Shown: positions 8,520 to 17,800 of the stretch, in pieces
Layout of the letters: every line of letters begins with the position of its first letter
Position numbering within the stretch: position 1 is the first letter of the stretch
From: a virus
IMG/VR virus record: IMGVR_UViG_3300020580_000028
Location: 1 to 44,878 of that record
Strand: one strand, 5' to 3'
DNA length: 44,878 nt
Notes under the pieces: generated by a model
Seen by the model: the letters and a program-made list of their open reading frames with translations, nothing else
Databases searched by the model: none
Told to the model about the DNA's origin: nothing
Translations under genes and position numbers: made by a program

Positions 8520-8592
8520 TGTATTCCTTGAGTTGTTTCTTGTAGGCTGCAAGGAAAGTTAGATTGAAATCAGGCCAATTATCCCTTTTCAC
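8410..8592 (-). CDS. Reverse-strand mini-gene 3, about 60 aa, tentative
   Basis: GTG 8592 opens a 60-residue frame beginning MKRDNWPDFNLTFLAAYKKQ. The first 24 residues lie in the gap between virion genes and read like a real amphipathic helix. The rest overlaps the gp10-like gene in antisense and is less convincing. TGCTAGAAT ends 6 bases before the GTG, the same geometry as mini-genes 1 and 2. Those two facts are the main support. The true extent of the product is uncertain. Confidence 0.45.
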   Translation of the reverse strand: MKRDNWPDFNLTFLAAYKKQLKEYIKQSSKPASSTVPASGIRDQPSGKHQSRAKQSGRSR

Positions 8593-8607
8593 AGATGGAT
8601 TCTAGCA
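8593..8607 (-). promoter_or_regulatory. Extended -10 promoter of reverse mini-gene 3
   Basis: On the minus strand TGC-TAGAAT (8607 to 8599) is followed by CCATCT and GTG 8592. The flanks match the box at 25303-25311: both have ATTCTAGCAYAAAT on the plus strand. Confidence 0.55.
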
Positions 8608-8610
8608 TAA

Positions 8611-9375
8611 ATGCCAGCCAGCGGCGCGATTCCTTTCAAGTTTCCGCCATTCCCAGACAAGACCCCCGCACTAGACAAGAGCACGCAATCGGGGCTCTCG
8701 AAGCAGGTAATAGATTGGGTGACGGAAGTAGTCAAGCGGCTCAGCATTCAGATTGCGCAGATTATCGGCCTGTCATTTCAGAACTTCACGCAAGAAACAC
8801 TGCCGCACCTGACGCAGTCGGATGCAGGTGCACTGATTCACGTAACCGACTTCAACCACGTCTTGCAATGGACAGGAAACGGATGGGAATGGGGCCCGGG
8901 AGACTCGGGCGGAGGTTTCATCCAAGCATTCTTGACCGCGCCGGCAGTCGCTGGCTGGCATATCTGCGACGGGTCAACCGTGAAGATGTTGAACGGGGAC
9001 GGAACGACGAGCTCGGTGACGCTGCCGGATTACACGACAGCAGCCTACCTGAAGTTGGGCAAGATACTAGCGGCGGGCCCGAACGCAGCGAGCGGGCAGA
9101 CAGACCCAACGGACGTGGGAGCACCAACCGGCGTCGTATCAGCGCCCACTTTTATTGGTACACCGGGAGTGACAGGCATTGAAAGCGCAGACCTCGCCAA
9201 TGTATCGACTTCCGGTAGCTCAACAGCAGCAGCGCAAGGTCATACCCACAACTTTACGCCACAGGGAACCGTCACAGCACCCACATTTATCGGCAACGAT
9301 CCTGGTCCTCACACTCACGGGCCTGGGAATCTTGATTTGGAAAATACGACGCTCTTGGCTTACTTCAGGCAATGA
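8611..9375 (+). CDS. Tail fibre / collar-domain protein
   Basis: A 254-residue protein. An N-terminal helical part with KQVIDWVTEVVKRLSIQIAQ is followed by LIHVTDFNHVLQWTGNGWEW, common in short tail fibres. A collar-like segment with VAGWHICDGSTVKML and VTLPDYT comes next. The C-terminal part has paired His motifs (GHTHNF, GPHTHG) of the kind that bind metal in fibre tips. Such proteins are receptor-binding or fibre-tip parts of the tail. It has no signal peptide, unlike the other fibre-like genes here. Confidence 0.75.
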   Translation: MPASGAIPFKFPPFPDKTPALDKSTQSGLSKQVIDWVTEVVKRLSIQIAQIIGLSFQNFTQETLPHLTQSDAGALIHVTDFNHVLQWTGNGWEWGPGDSGGGFIQAFLTAPAVAGWHICDGSTVKMLNGDGTTSSVTLPDYTTAAYLKLGKILAAGPNAASGQTDPTDVGAPTGVVSAPTFIGTPGVTGIESADLANVSTSGSSTAAAQGHTHNFTPQGTVTAPTFIGNDPGPHTHGPGNLDLENTTLLAYFRQ

Positions 9376-9542
9376 AACTTGAAATCACCTCGGAAATCCT
9401 CTGTGGAGCATGTAACTGTTGCCTGCTGCGCAAGGGCTCTGGAACCTATCGCTGGATTCAGTGCGTAAACGAACGATGCCCAATGAACGGAAAGAGGTTC
9501 CACGTTCCAACTATTGATGTCCAGTACTGCGAAGAGCAGTGA
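9372..9542 (+). CDS. Small Cys-rich protein, 56 aa
   Basis: ATG 9372 overlaps the previous stop as ATGA, and the product's own stop overlaps GTG 9539 of the next gene. The 56-residue protein has CGACNCC near residue 11 and three more Cys at about residues 31, 36 and 53, which suggests a metal-binding knuckle. The double start-stop overlap is the main evidence. Function unknown. Confidence 0.65.
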   Translation: MKLEITSEILCGACNCCLLRKGSGTYRWIQCVNERCPMNGKRFHVPTIDVQYCEEQ

Positions 9543-10018
9543 ACTTTGAACGCACCCATGACATGGAACTCGTGAAGGACATAGTTACGCGGGATTCCAT
9601 TTACTGGCGCGTCACGGATGACCTAGCACCAACGCCCGAAAAGTGGAATCCCCTCGATGACGAATCCATGTGGTACGTCACCGCAAAGGAAGAAGCGGCA
9701 CTCCTCGGCATGTTCATCTTTACGCCGGAAAACTCGATTTCTTGGGCGATTCATCTCTGCCTGCTTCCACTGGCTTATGGCTCGAAAACTCGCTTGGCAC
9801 TGCGCGAAGTCACCGAGTGGATTTTCAAGAATTCTCGATGCCTGCGGATTGTCGGCTCAGTACCGTCCTACAACCGTGCAGCCGTCAAGTTCGCCAAGGA
9901 TTCAGGGTGGAAGGCGTACGGAGTGAATGAAAAAAGCTATCTAAAGCACGGAAAGCTATGGGATCAGCACCTATTCGGTATTTCTAAGGACACAGTATGC
10001 CAGTCGTTGGCAGCGTAA
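9539..10018 (+). CDS. GNAT-like N-acetyltransferase
   Basis: A 159-residue protein with the layout of the GNAT fold. The central strands are MWYVTAKEEAALLGMFIFTP and WAIHLCLLPLAYGSKTRLA. They are followed by a helix (LREVTEWIFKNSRCLRIVG) and a late VPSYNRAAVKFAKDSGWKAY segment, which is the classic C-terminal N-x-x-A-x-x-F-A-x-x-x-G-(W/F) motif of GNAT enzymes. It would transfer an acetyl group from acetyl-CoA to an unknown amine. GNAT-like genes beside ejection-protein genes occur in several P22-like phages. GTG 9539 overlaps the upstream stop. Confidence 0.75.
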   Translation: MNFERTHDMELVKDIVTRDSIYWRVTDDLAPTPEKWNPLDDESMWYVTAKEEAALLGMFIFTPENSISWAIHLCLLPLAYGSKTRLALREVTEWIFKNSRCLRIVGSVPSYNRAAVKFAKDSGWKAYGVNEKSYLKHGKLWDQHLFGISKDTVCQSLAA

Positions 10019-10746
10019 TCAGCGGAATTCTCGGTTCAAGCGCGGCGGGGAATGCAGCCAAGTCGCAAGAACAGGCACAGAAGCAAGCCCAAGCTAATTC
10101 ACAGCAGAATCAGCAACAGGCCATCGGCGCACAGCAGCAGGCTACTGGCTTCCAGCAGGCTTCTCAGAGTCCTTACACACAAGCAGGAGCGGGGGCTGTA
10201 ACTCAACTTTCAAACCTTCTAGGCTCTCCGGGAGGTGGTTGGAATCAATCTTTTCAAGCCCCGACTGCGCAGCAAGCCGCAGCGACTCCGGGATACCAAT
10301 TTCAGCTCCAACAAGGACAGCAGGCGCTTCAGAACTCGGCAGCGGCCCGAGGTGGGTTGCTGTCTGGAGGGACGGCAAAGGCTCTCGATCAGTACTCACA
10401 GGGTTTAGCCTCCACTGACTATCAACAGACCTACAATAACGCATTTCAGAACTATCAGCAACAATATCAGCAGTACCAGAATCAAGTGGGCAACCTGCAA
10501 AACCTCTCCGGGCTCGGCCAGTCCGCAACGCAGAACTTGACGAACCTCTCGCAAGCTGGAGCACAAAATCAAGGCGCACTCGATTACAACTTCGCAGGCC
10601 AGCAGAATCAGGCAATCACCAACTATGGTAATGCGAAGGCATCAGGCTATGTGGGGCAGGCGAATGCATGGCAGAACGCAATAACCGGCGCGAATAACTC
10701 AATCATGCAGGGCGTCTCACTCGCAGCACTGGGCGGCGGACAATGA
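9997..10746 (+). CDS. DNA ejection / internal virion protein (P22 gp7-like)
   Basis: A 249-residue Gln, Ala, Asn and Gly-rich protein. It starts with a small hydrophobic Gly-rich part (GSVISGILGSSAAG). The middle has TPGYQFQLQQGQQALQNSAA then RGGLLSGGTAKALDQYSQGL. This motif is common in phage ejection or transglycosylase-type internal proteins, and P22 gp7 has 229 residues. Position after the tail genes and before two more long helical proteins fits the ejection trio. ATG 9997 has AAGGA upstream and overlaps the GNAT gene by 22 bases. Confidence 0.75.
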   Translation: MPVVGSVISGILGSSAAGNAAKSQEQAQKQAQANSQQNQQQAIGAQQQATGFQQASQSPYTQAGAGAVTQLSNLLGSPGGGWNQSFQAPTAQQAAATPGYQFQLQQGQQALQNSAAARGGLLSGGTAKALDQYSQGLASTDYQQTYNNAFQNYQQQYQQYQNQVGNLQNLSGLGQSATQNLTNLSQAGAQNQGALDYNFAGQQNQAITNYGNAKASGYVGQANAWQNAITGANNSIMQGVSLAALGGGQ

Positions 10747-12179
10747 GTTCTATCCCACTGGTCGCCCTGATGGGGTTGTCCAGCACGCATCCTGTTCAGC
10801 CCGATAATGCGGTGGAAGATGCGGCGCTAGCGCAGCGTGTTGGCGCGGGGAGGCAGCAGCAGGCGCAATCTGCGGCATTGCAGCCCGGAATACTTGAACA
10901 GCAAGGTATTCAAGCGCAACTCGGCCATCAGCTGGTACAGCAAAACGCAAACCAGATGGCAGCGACAGCCGCCACGAACGCAGCTTACAAGAATGCTCTC
11001 ACGGTAGGTCCGGATGGAGTGCCCAGCATTGACCGCAACAAGGTCATTACAGCTCTGGGACAGAGCGGAGTTGCAGGCAGCGAGATACCGGGAACAATCG
11101 AGAATTTTACCAAGATGGATAAGACGATTGCCGATGCCGCGCAATCGAAGGCGAAGGCTCAGCAGGATGAACTTGATTATATGGGTGCCTTTGCAAAAAC
11201 GGCGATTGATTCCAAGTTTGACCCGAATGTTATGGGTATGCTTTTCTCGCACGCGCAGGCTATCTATCCCAATGAGACAGCACAGCTAAAGCAAACACTC
11301 CAGCAGCACCCCGAGGCGGCTCCCCAGCTTTTTCAGGGTATGCTCTCTCAGTCAGGCGCACAGCAAAAGGCATCCACCGAAAAAGAACAGGCGGATGCCC
11401 GTCTAGCACAAGCGAATAAGCCCACAGCCGAAACGCTCGCAGTGGCGGCGGCCGGTGGAGATACCAAGGCTAAATCGGCCCTCGATGTTCTCCAGGGCGA
11501 GAAGGGCCAAGTTACACCCGCTCTCCAATACACGCAGAACATGGAGAACTACCGTGCCACGCTCGCACGCCAAGCATCAACCGCCAACGAACTTCAGAAA
11601 CAGGGAATTAGCAATCTTCAGAAACAGAGCGACACCTACAGCGGATTTTTGAACACCTCGCAATCACTGAAGAACTCCTTGGCTGCGGCAACGAACGGCA
11701 ACGAGATGGCGGCGGCCGTCGCTCCGCTTCAGGGCACGCTATTCATCACCACGGCAGAAGGCGTGAAGCGTATTAACCAGACCGAGCTTGAGAACGTGGC
11801 TGGGGCTGGCTCCCTCGCGCAGCGCATCAATGGAGAACTCGGCAAGCAGACCGGAAAAGGCCCACTCTCGCAATCGCTGAAAGACGACATGGCCAAGCTG
11901 GTGGACATCTATACCGACTCGAAGTATGCGAACTACCAGAAGCAGGCAGCATATACCCAGAAACTCCACGGGCTAGACCCGAAGGCAACCCCAATTCTAG
12001 CTAAGGACGGAAGCATTTCGGGACAACCGCAGGCCGCTCCATCCGCCTCGCAGCCAAAGGCAGGAGCGGTACCAGATGCAGTCAATAAGGCGCTAGCAAA
12101 TGTAGGCCCTGGCATTCATAAGCTGAGCGATGGTACTTCATGGATGAAAGCACAAGATGGCACAGTTACAAGACAATAG
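10743..12179 (+). CDS. Ejection protein 2 (P22 gp20 position)
   Basis: A 478-residue protein, close to P22 gp20 (471 aa), starting at an ATGA overlap with the gp7-like gene. It is Gln/Ala-rich and almost wholly helical, with long coiled-coil stretches such as QKQGISNLQKQSDTYSGFLN (about residues 285-305). It has no enzyme motif. By synteny it is the second internal protein delivered into the host with the DNA. Sequence similarity to gp20 itself is not visible by eye. Confidence 0.65.
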   Translation: MSSIPLVALMGLSSTHPVQPDNAVEDAALAQRVGAGRQQQAQSAALQPGILEQQGIQAQLGHQLVQQNANQMAATAATNAAYKNALTVGPDGVPSIDRNKVITALGQSGVAGSEIPGTIENFTKMDKTIADAAQSKAKAQQDELDYMGAFAKTAIDSKFDPNVMGMLFSHAQAIYPNETAQLKQTLQQHPEAAPQLFQGMLSQSGAQQKASTEKEQADARLAQANKPTAETLAVAAAGGDTKAKSALDVLQGEKGQVTPALQYTQNMENYRATLARQASTANELQKQGISNLQKQSDTYSGFLNTSQSLKNSLAAATNGNEMAAAVAPLQGTLFITTAEGVKRINQTELENVAGAGSLAQRINGELGKQTGKGPLSQSLKDDMAKLVDIYTDSKYANYQKQAAYTQKLHGLDPKATPILAKDGSISGQPQAAPSASQPKAGAVPDAVNKALANVGPGIHKLSDGTSWMKAQDGTVTRQ

Positions 12180-13392
12180 CGGCGGTTTAACCGTGGTGGA
12201 CAGTCAGCCACTGCCTCAGCAGTCGTTGTCTGTTGTGGATAGCCAGCCACTGCCGCAAGCGCCTTCGGGCGAAATAAAGATGGGACCGCTTGGCGGGAAC
12301 GCACAAGACGCCGCGATAATGCAGCAGACGCAAAGGGAATATCCAAACGCCACAAGCCCTAGAACCATAGGTTCGGTAGCGGGGAGCTTGATGCTTCCCG
12401 GCGCTGCACCGGAGGCGGGCTGGTTGGCACATGCTGCACTTACGAGTTTGGGCGGAGGATTGGGAACGAGTGCGGGGCAGGCGGTGGAAGGTAAAAATCC
12501 CCTGGAAACTAAAAATCTCGAAGAGTCTGGAACCAATGCCTTAATGTTCGGACTCACTGACGCCCTATTCGGAGCACTTCCAGCTATAGCGAAATCGAAA
12601 TTGGGGCGCAGTGTAGTCAATGAATCGGTGGGAGCTACGGGACGTGATGTTACTTATGGTAATCCGGCCAAGGCACTAATGGATGAGGCAATCACATCCC
12701 CAATTACTGGCGACATCGAACAGGCGAAGGCAGCCAGAGGTGACTTGCGATTTGCTGGTGGTCGCCTCGGCGCGGTAGCGCAGCGAGTCTCGGAACTTCA
12801 GCCGCAATTGAATGCTGCTCTTTCGGCTTCACAAACACCACTCAGGGTCGCAGATATTATTGATAGACCATTGAACGACGCTGCCGACCAAATAATCCGC
12901 AACTCGGCAATGACAGTCGAAGAAAAAATGTCCGCTATCTCACAGCTTGGTGGTTTACAGGCTTCTCTACACGAAGGAATTGGGGACACGATTACGCCAT
13001 TGAAGGCAAATCAACTCAAGGAACTGGTAGGAAGTCGTGTGCGTTGGACTGGAACTAATGCTGTTGGGGATGATGTGAAGCCGGTTTATAAGCAAGTTTA
13101 TGGGAGCTTAAAGGATGCGGTCAATTCCGCAGTTCCTGATGCCGCACCGCTTAACGAACGCCTGACGAATCTTCATGCTGCGCAAGATGACCTCGTAAGG
13201 CTTGCTCGCAATGAGGAAGTCAGTAGAGGTACTGGCGCGATGCGGGGCACAATTGGCACAAGCCTACTAGGAAAAGTTGAATCACAGGCTGGACGTGTAT
13301 TGCCGGGAGCCGCTTCTGGCAGTGCGGCGGCAAGGAATATAAGGATTCCGCTGGGTTCGCTGCTTAATCCAGATTTACAGGTGGACCACTGA
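12157..13392 (+). CDS. Ejection protein 3 (P22 gp16 position)
   Basis: A 411-residue protein starting inside the end of the previous gene. The first 35 residues hold a repeat of VVDSQPLPQ (written twice). Residues about 70-150 are Gly/Ala-rich and hydrophobic (GSVAGSLMLPGAAPEAGWLA, LGGGLGTSAGQAVEG) and could insert into membrane. The rest is helical. This is the usual look of the third ejection protein in P22-like phages. No lysozyme or other motif is seen. The role is inferred from gene order. Confidence 0.55.
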   Translation: MAQLQDNSGGLTVVDSQPLPQQSLSVVDSQPLPQAPSGEIKMGPLGGNAQDAAIMQQTQREYPNATSPRTIGSVAGSLMLPGAAPEAGWLAHAALTSLGGGLGTSAGQAVEGKNPLETKNLEESGTNALMFGLTDALFGALPAIAKSKLGRSVVNESVGATGRDVTYGNPAKALMDEAITSPITGDIEQAKAARGDLRFAGGRLGAVAQRVSELQPQLNAALSASQTPLRVADIIDRPLNDAADQIIRNSAMTVEEKMSAISQLGGLQASLHEGIGDTITPLKANQLKELVGSRVRWTGTNAVGDDVKPVYKQVYGSLKDAVNSAVPDAAPLNERLTNLHAAQDDLVRLARNEEVSRGTGAMRGTIGTSLLGKVESQAGRVLPGAASGSAAARNIRIPLGSLLNPDLQVDH

Positions 13393-13525
13393 GGGTCTTG
13401 CGCAGTTTTTCATTCTGTTTCTTGATTGAGTTTCCAGCCCAACTCGAAATTAGTCCCGCGATTATGAATCCCACGAACCATATAACGAGAAGGGCGAACA
13501 GAACGGAAGCAACTAGCGAAATCAT
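13364..13525 (-). CDS. Reverse-strand membrane mini-protein, 53 aa
   Basis: The frame from ATG 13525 to TAA 13364 encodes one strong membrane segment (SLVASVLFALLVIWFVGFII) followed by a basic tail with NSIKKQNEKLRKTLSG. A short N-terminus, one membrane helix and a positive tail suggest an inner-membrane anchor with its tail in the cytoplasm. It overlaps the 3' end of ejection protein 3 by 29 bases in antisense and occupies most of the 190-base gap before the first secreted fibre gene. AAGGGGG lies about 12 bases upstream. No extended -10 box is seen. Confidence 0.6.
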   Translation of the reverse strand: MISLVASVLFALLVIWFVGFIIAGLISSWAGNSIKKQNEKLRKTLSGPPVNLD

Positions 13526-13582
13526 TACAGCAAGTCTGCCCCCTTACCGAACCTAAAGCAATACGGAACAAAAAGCGAAACC

Positions 13583-14842
13583 ATGAAACGGCCACTACTA
13601 GCTGTAGCGTTGATGTGTATCCCGGCACAAGCCCTTGCGCAAGTGACTGTGCAGCTTTCGCCGGTTGCGCATCAGCAATTCCTCGATAACTCCGGGCGTC
13701 CACTCGCGGGCGGATTTGTCTATTCCTACGCAGCGGGCACGAGCACGCCCCAAGCAACCTATGCGGACTCCACGGGCACGATTCAGAACACCAATCCTTT
13801 GCAGCTTGACGGCGGCGGCTTCGGGACGATCTGGATTTCCCAGCTGCCTTACAAAATATGCGTTGCGAACTCATCGAACGTCCAGCAGTGGTGCGTGGAC
13901 AACGTAACTAGCGGCGCAAATCTTCTCGTATTGACGAACCTCTGGACGAATCCACAGACGTGGCAAGCACTCGGTACATTCACTGCGGGCTTGGCTGTAG
14001 CAGGAGGACTCACTACCGACACGCTAGTCGCATCGGGCGGCATTGGAGTGGACGGAGCTCCTGCCAGCTTCTCGGGCGGCATCAATGGCAATCCGGGATG
14101 GGCACTCGCAGTTTCCAACACAAACCTACTCCAGCTATCACCCGGAGCCGTGCTAATTGCCGGAACTGTGACCGCAACGCAGGGAATCTTCACGGCCCCG
14201 ATAGGTGTTCCACCGATTCAGGTTGGGAGTTCCACGAACGTCCCGAACTTGAATGCTTCTTTTCTTAGCGGAAATACATTCGATTCGCCTGGGCCTATCG
14301 GTGATGCCACTCCGTCTACGGGCGTTTTCACGCAAGTATCTATCCAAAATGCAATCAATGGAGGATGCGTTCAAAGTAATGGCGGCCTTCTTAACGTCCC
14401 GATCCCTGGAATTGGTTGCAACAACCCCGCTGTGCAGTCCCTTACTACGAAGGTTCTGCCCGGAAATGTGGACTTGCCAGCGAACACTCTGGCGAACGTA
14501 GATTCGCAGACGGTAACCATGCCTGCGGTGGGATGCCCTTGCCGCGTGGTTATTTCCTACACCTACTTCTGGGAGACCGTTTCGGGCTCGGGCGCTGACA
14601 ATATCAATCTCTATGTTACCGATGGTGCTGGGATTTACGCACCCTCGCAGGGATCGGCTTCCAACGCCGCCACCACTGGCGGATTAAGCGCGACACAAAC
14701 AACTTCCTCTTATGCAAATTCCGCGAATGTGACCTTCACCGTGAAGGCCGAAGCTGCTCAGCACCAACAGATTGACGCAGCTGGAATCGTAATCGGAACG
14801 CTTAAAAGCTACCTCGAACTGAAGGTTGAAACCAGTCTATGA
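13583..14842 (+). CDS. Secreted tail fibre / tailspike-like protein 1
   Basis: A 419-residue protein with a Sec signal peptide (residues 1-19, ending QALAQ). The mature N-terminus has VAHQQFLDNSGRPLAGGFVY, then YAAGTSTPQATYADSTGT, then NPLQLDGGGFGTIWI. This is a widespread phage tail-fibre N-terminal domain, normally found without a signal peptide. The C-terminal half is beta-rich with few charges. The next gene overlaps as ATGA. A virion protein with an export signal is odd: see findings. Confidence 0.75.
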   Translation: MKRPLLAVALMCIPAQALAQVTVQLSPVAHQQFLDNSGRPLAGGFVYSYAAGTSTPQATYADSTGTIQNTNPLQLDGGGFGTIWISQLPYKICVANSSNVQQWCVDNVTSGANLLVLTNLWTNPQTWQALGTFTAGLAVAGGLTTDTLVASGGIGVDGAPASFSGGINGNPGWALAVSNTNLLQLSPGAVLIAGTVTATQGIFTAPIGVPPIQVGSSTNVPNLNASFLSGNTFDSPGPIGDATPSTGVFTQVSIQNAINGGCVQSNGGLLNVPIPGIGCNNPAVQSLTTKVLPGNVDLPANTLANVDSQTVTMPAVGCPCRVVISYTYFWETVSGSGADNINLYVTDGAGIYAPSQGSASNAATTGGLSATQTTSSYANSANVTFTVKAEAAQHQQIDAAGIVIGTLKSYLELKVETSL

Positions 14843-17800
14843 GAATACGTTGGCTGTTGCTTCTGGCTTTATTTCTCATCCCGCTCGAGGCGCAAGCTCA
14901 GGGCGTTCGGGTGGGCGACAATCCGCAGGTCACTTCCTCACCTATCTCGGGCGGGCAACTATTTGCTGTCGCCAATGCCAACATCAGCTTCTGCTCGCAT
15001 CCCGCGAATGCGGTGCCTTGTACCAATAAAGCCACCACCTATACCGACATCACACTCGGAACGCCATGCTCGACCAGCACCCAGATCGTACTCGCGGGCA
15101 CAAGCACTTGTGTTGCAAACTCTGATGGACTCGGCAACTGGGGCGTGTGGGTAGCGGCGGGGACTTACGATTACACGATTCAGCTTCCGGGCGGCGGAGC
15201 AATCGGCCCGTATACGGTAACGCTTTCATCGGGCGGCGGAGGATTTACTGCCGCAACTGACCTCTCTGGAACCAGTACATCGCAGAACGTAATTGGCCTG
15301 CACTTCGGCGTGAATGCGATCACGCTTGCAAACTCCGCGCAGACAGGATGCTTGCAAATTAGTGCGGGCGTACTCGGTGGAACAGGGAATCCTTGCATCA
15401 CCAGCACATCCAATACACCACCGGCTGGAGTTGACACACAGCTTCAGTTCAACAAGAGCAATACGTTCGGAGCATCAACCGGACTAGGGCTTGATAGCAG
15501 CACGTCGCCAACCGTCCTCAATATTCCATTCAGTGCCTCTATAAAAGGGCCGCGTCCTTGGGTAGACGTTACTGCATACGGCGCGACTGGCCTTGGCGTG
15601 GGACATGATGACACAGCAGCGATCACCGCCGCCATAGCCGCAGCCTGCGCAGCGAATTCGGCTACAGTATTCTTTCCTCCCGCACCGAACTTTTACGCAG
15701 TTACGCAGGTTCAGACAGGAACCTCGGCAACTGCTGCCATCTTCCCCATTCCCTGCTCTGGTATTCATCTCTTGGGTGGAAGCTCGGAAGCTGAGAGCCC
15801 ACAGCTAAGACAGGGGCCTTCAACCGCGATTGTCGTTGTAGTGGGAGCTTCACCGAATCCTGGCCCCGTTTTCTCTGTAATCGGAGAAGTCGGTGTTACC
15901 TTCCAGAATTTGACCATTCAAGGCTTCAATGAAGCCATTTACATAGGCGATGCCAATGGCGCTGGCGCAACTTCCAACATCGTCCTCCATGATGTAAACA
16001 CCTCCGTCAATGGGTTGAGCGGGCGCGGGACGGCAACGCAACCCAACTGTGCGGAAGTATATGGCGGCGGTCTCTGGTACACGGCTACGGGCGGTGGGGC
16101 ACAGGCCACGGGAACGGGTAACGGGAATGCTATCTGCATCCTGAACGACACTGGCAGCCAACCCCCTGGCATTATCAAAATGAGCGACCGCACCATGGTC
16201 AACTGCATTGACGCCAAATCTATCGGGCCACAGACGGGCACGGCGGGCGATTGGGTCTTTTATAATGTGGTTGGAGAAGATTGCAACAATGGCTATTTCG
16301 TAATTGACGATGACGGCTCGCATCCATGGCAGAACATCACAGATATAAACATTGAAGGTGGGGGCACTTCGGATGACTCCTATTCTGCCTACTTCACCCT
16401 AAATTCAAACGTAACCGTTCAAGACCTCAGAATCTCACAGACTTCCGGGCTGGCTTTCGGAGCGGCGCTGATTAAGAAGCTACAGGGGAGCATATCATTC
16501 GGCAGCATCCTGGGTTCGCCTGCGGCTTCTGGAAACGTGGCGATAGACGGAAGCGGCAACACCACCGGCTCTCTCTACATGGAGAACGGATTCGGCTTCG
16601 ACCTATTTTCAGCCACTACTCAATCTTCCGAAACAGATATTCAACAAAACTCCGTTCCTACGGGTGGCTTCCGGGCGTTTCAGACCGGTAATCCCGCAGC
16701 AAGTTCATTCGCCACGGTGAACGCCGATCCTTATCTTGGTTATGGGATGGGACTGTCCACGAACTATGGACCAGAAGTGGCGCTGAAGTCTAGTGCGGCT
16801 GGCTCATTTGATGTGACATTCCCCGGAGCTTATGCGCCCACGAATCTTGCAACTTCACCCACCACGGGCGGCAGTATCGCGGCTGGAACCTACTACTATT
16901 TCCTGCTTACTTCCACAAGCGGGAATTGCAGCACTGGATTGTCTGTGCCAACCACAGGGATACCTGTCACGCTGTCCGGCGCGAACAATGCAACCACATT
17001 GACGTGGACTGACCCTGTTCTTTCTGGCACGGGTGCAATTCAGGGCTATTGCGTCGTGCGGGGCAGTTCATCGCAGGGTCCGCATTGGTCTCAAAATGCC
17101 CAATATCACGGTGGCCACTTCGTTACAGGATCGGGCACTACAACTTTCACCGATACTGGCATCGCAGAGTGCTGCTTCCAGAATCACATCCCAATCGGCA
17201 CATTCTCCGGGGTGCACCGCTTCACATCCACTTCGCTGGGCGTCAACACTTTGTCCCCCGGCACTTATAACCTCAACGTCAATGGAACGGCACTGCATCA
17301 GAGCTATATCGACTTCACGGAAATATCCACCCCTGCGAATCCATCCGCAGGATTTCAACGGGTGTGGGCCGATTCAACCCACAGCTTGCTCTGCAAGATT
17401 TCTACCGGAGCATCCTGCATCTCGGGTGGTGGCGGTGGTGGGCCGCTGTTTCAGGTGAACGGAACTCCGCTCATCTCCAGCACTACAGTCAATTATCAGA
17501 ACAGCGCAGCAACGAACGGCCTCACGCTCGGCTTCACAAACCCCAGCGCCGGGAACGTGCAGCTTACTCTCTCAGGCACTTGCACAATCGCAATGGGCTG
17601 CACTGGGGCGACTACCGCACCGGCTGCATTCAACGCCCTCGCGCCTTCAACCTTCACGGGTGGCCTCATTGTCGGCAACGGCACAAACCAATATGGCAAC
17701 TTGGGAATCGGCTCGAACGGAACGGTGCTTACATCGAATGGCTCAACGGCTCTGTGGCAAGCGCCCACCACCATTTCAACCACGGGCTCACCGCTGGCAG

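Noticed and set aside
15850-16323. Minus-strand 157-codon frame
   Set aside because: Shadow of the giant spike gene. Long antisense frames are common in this low-charge, GC-rich coding sequence.
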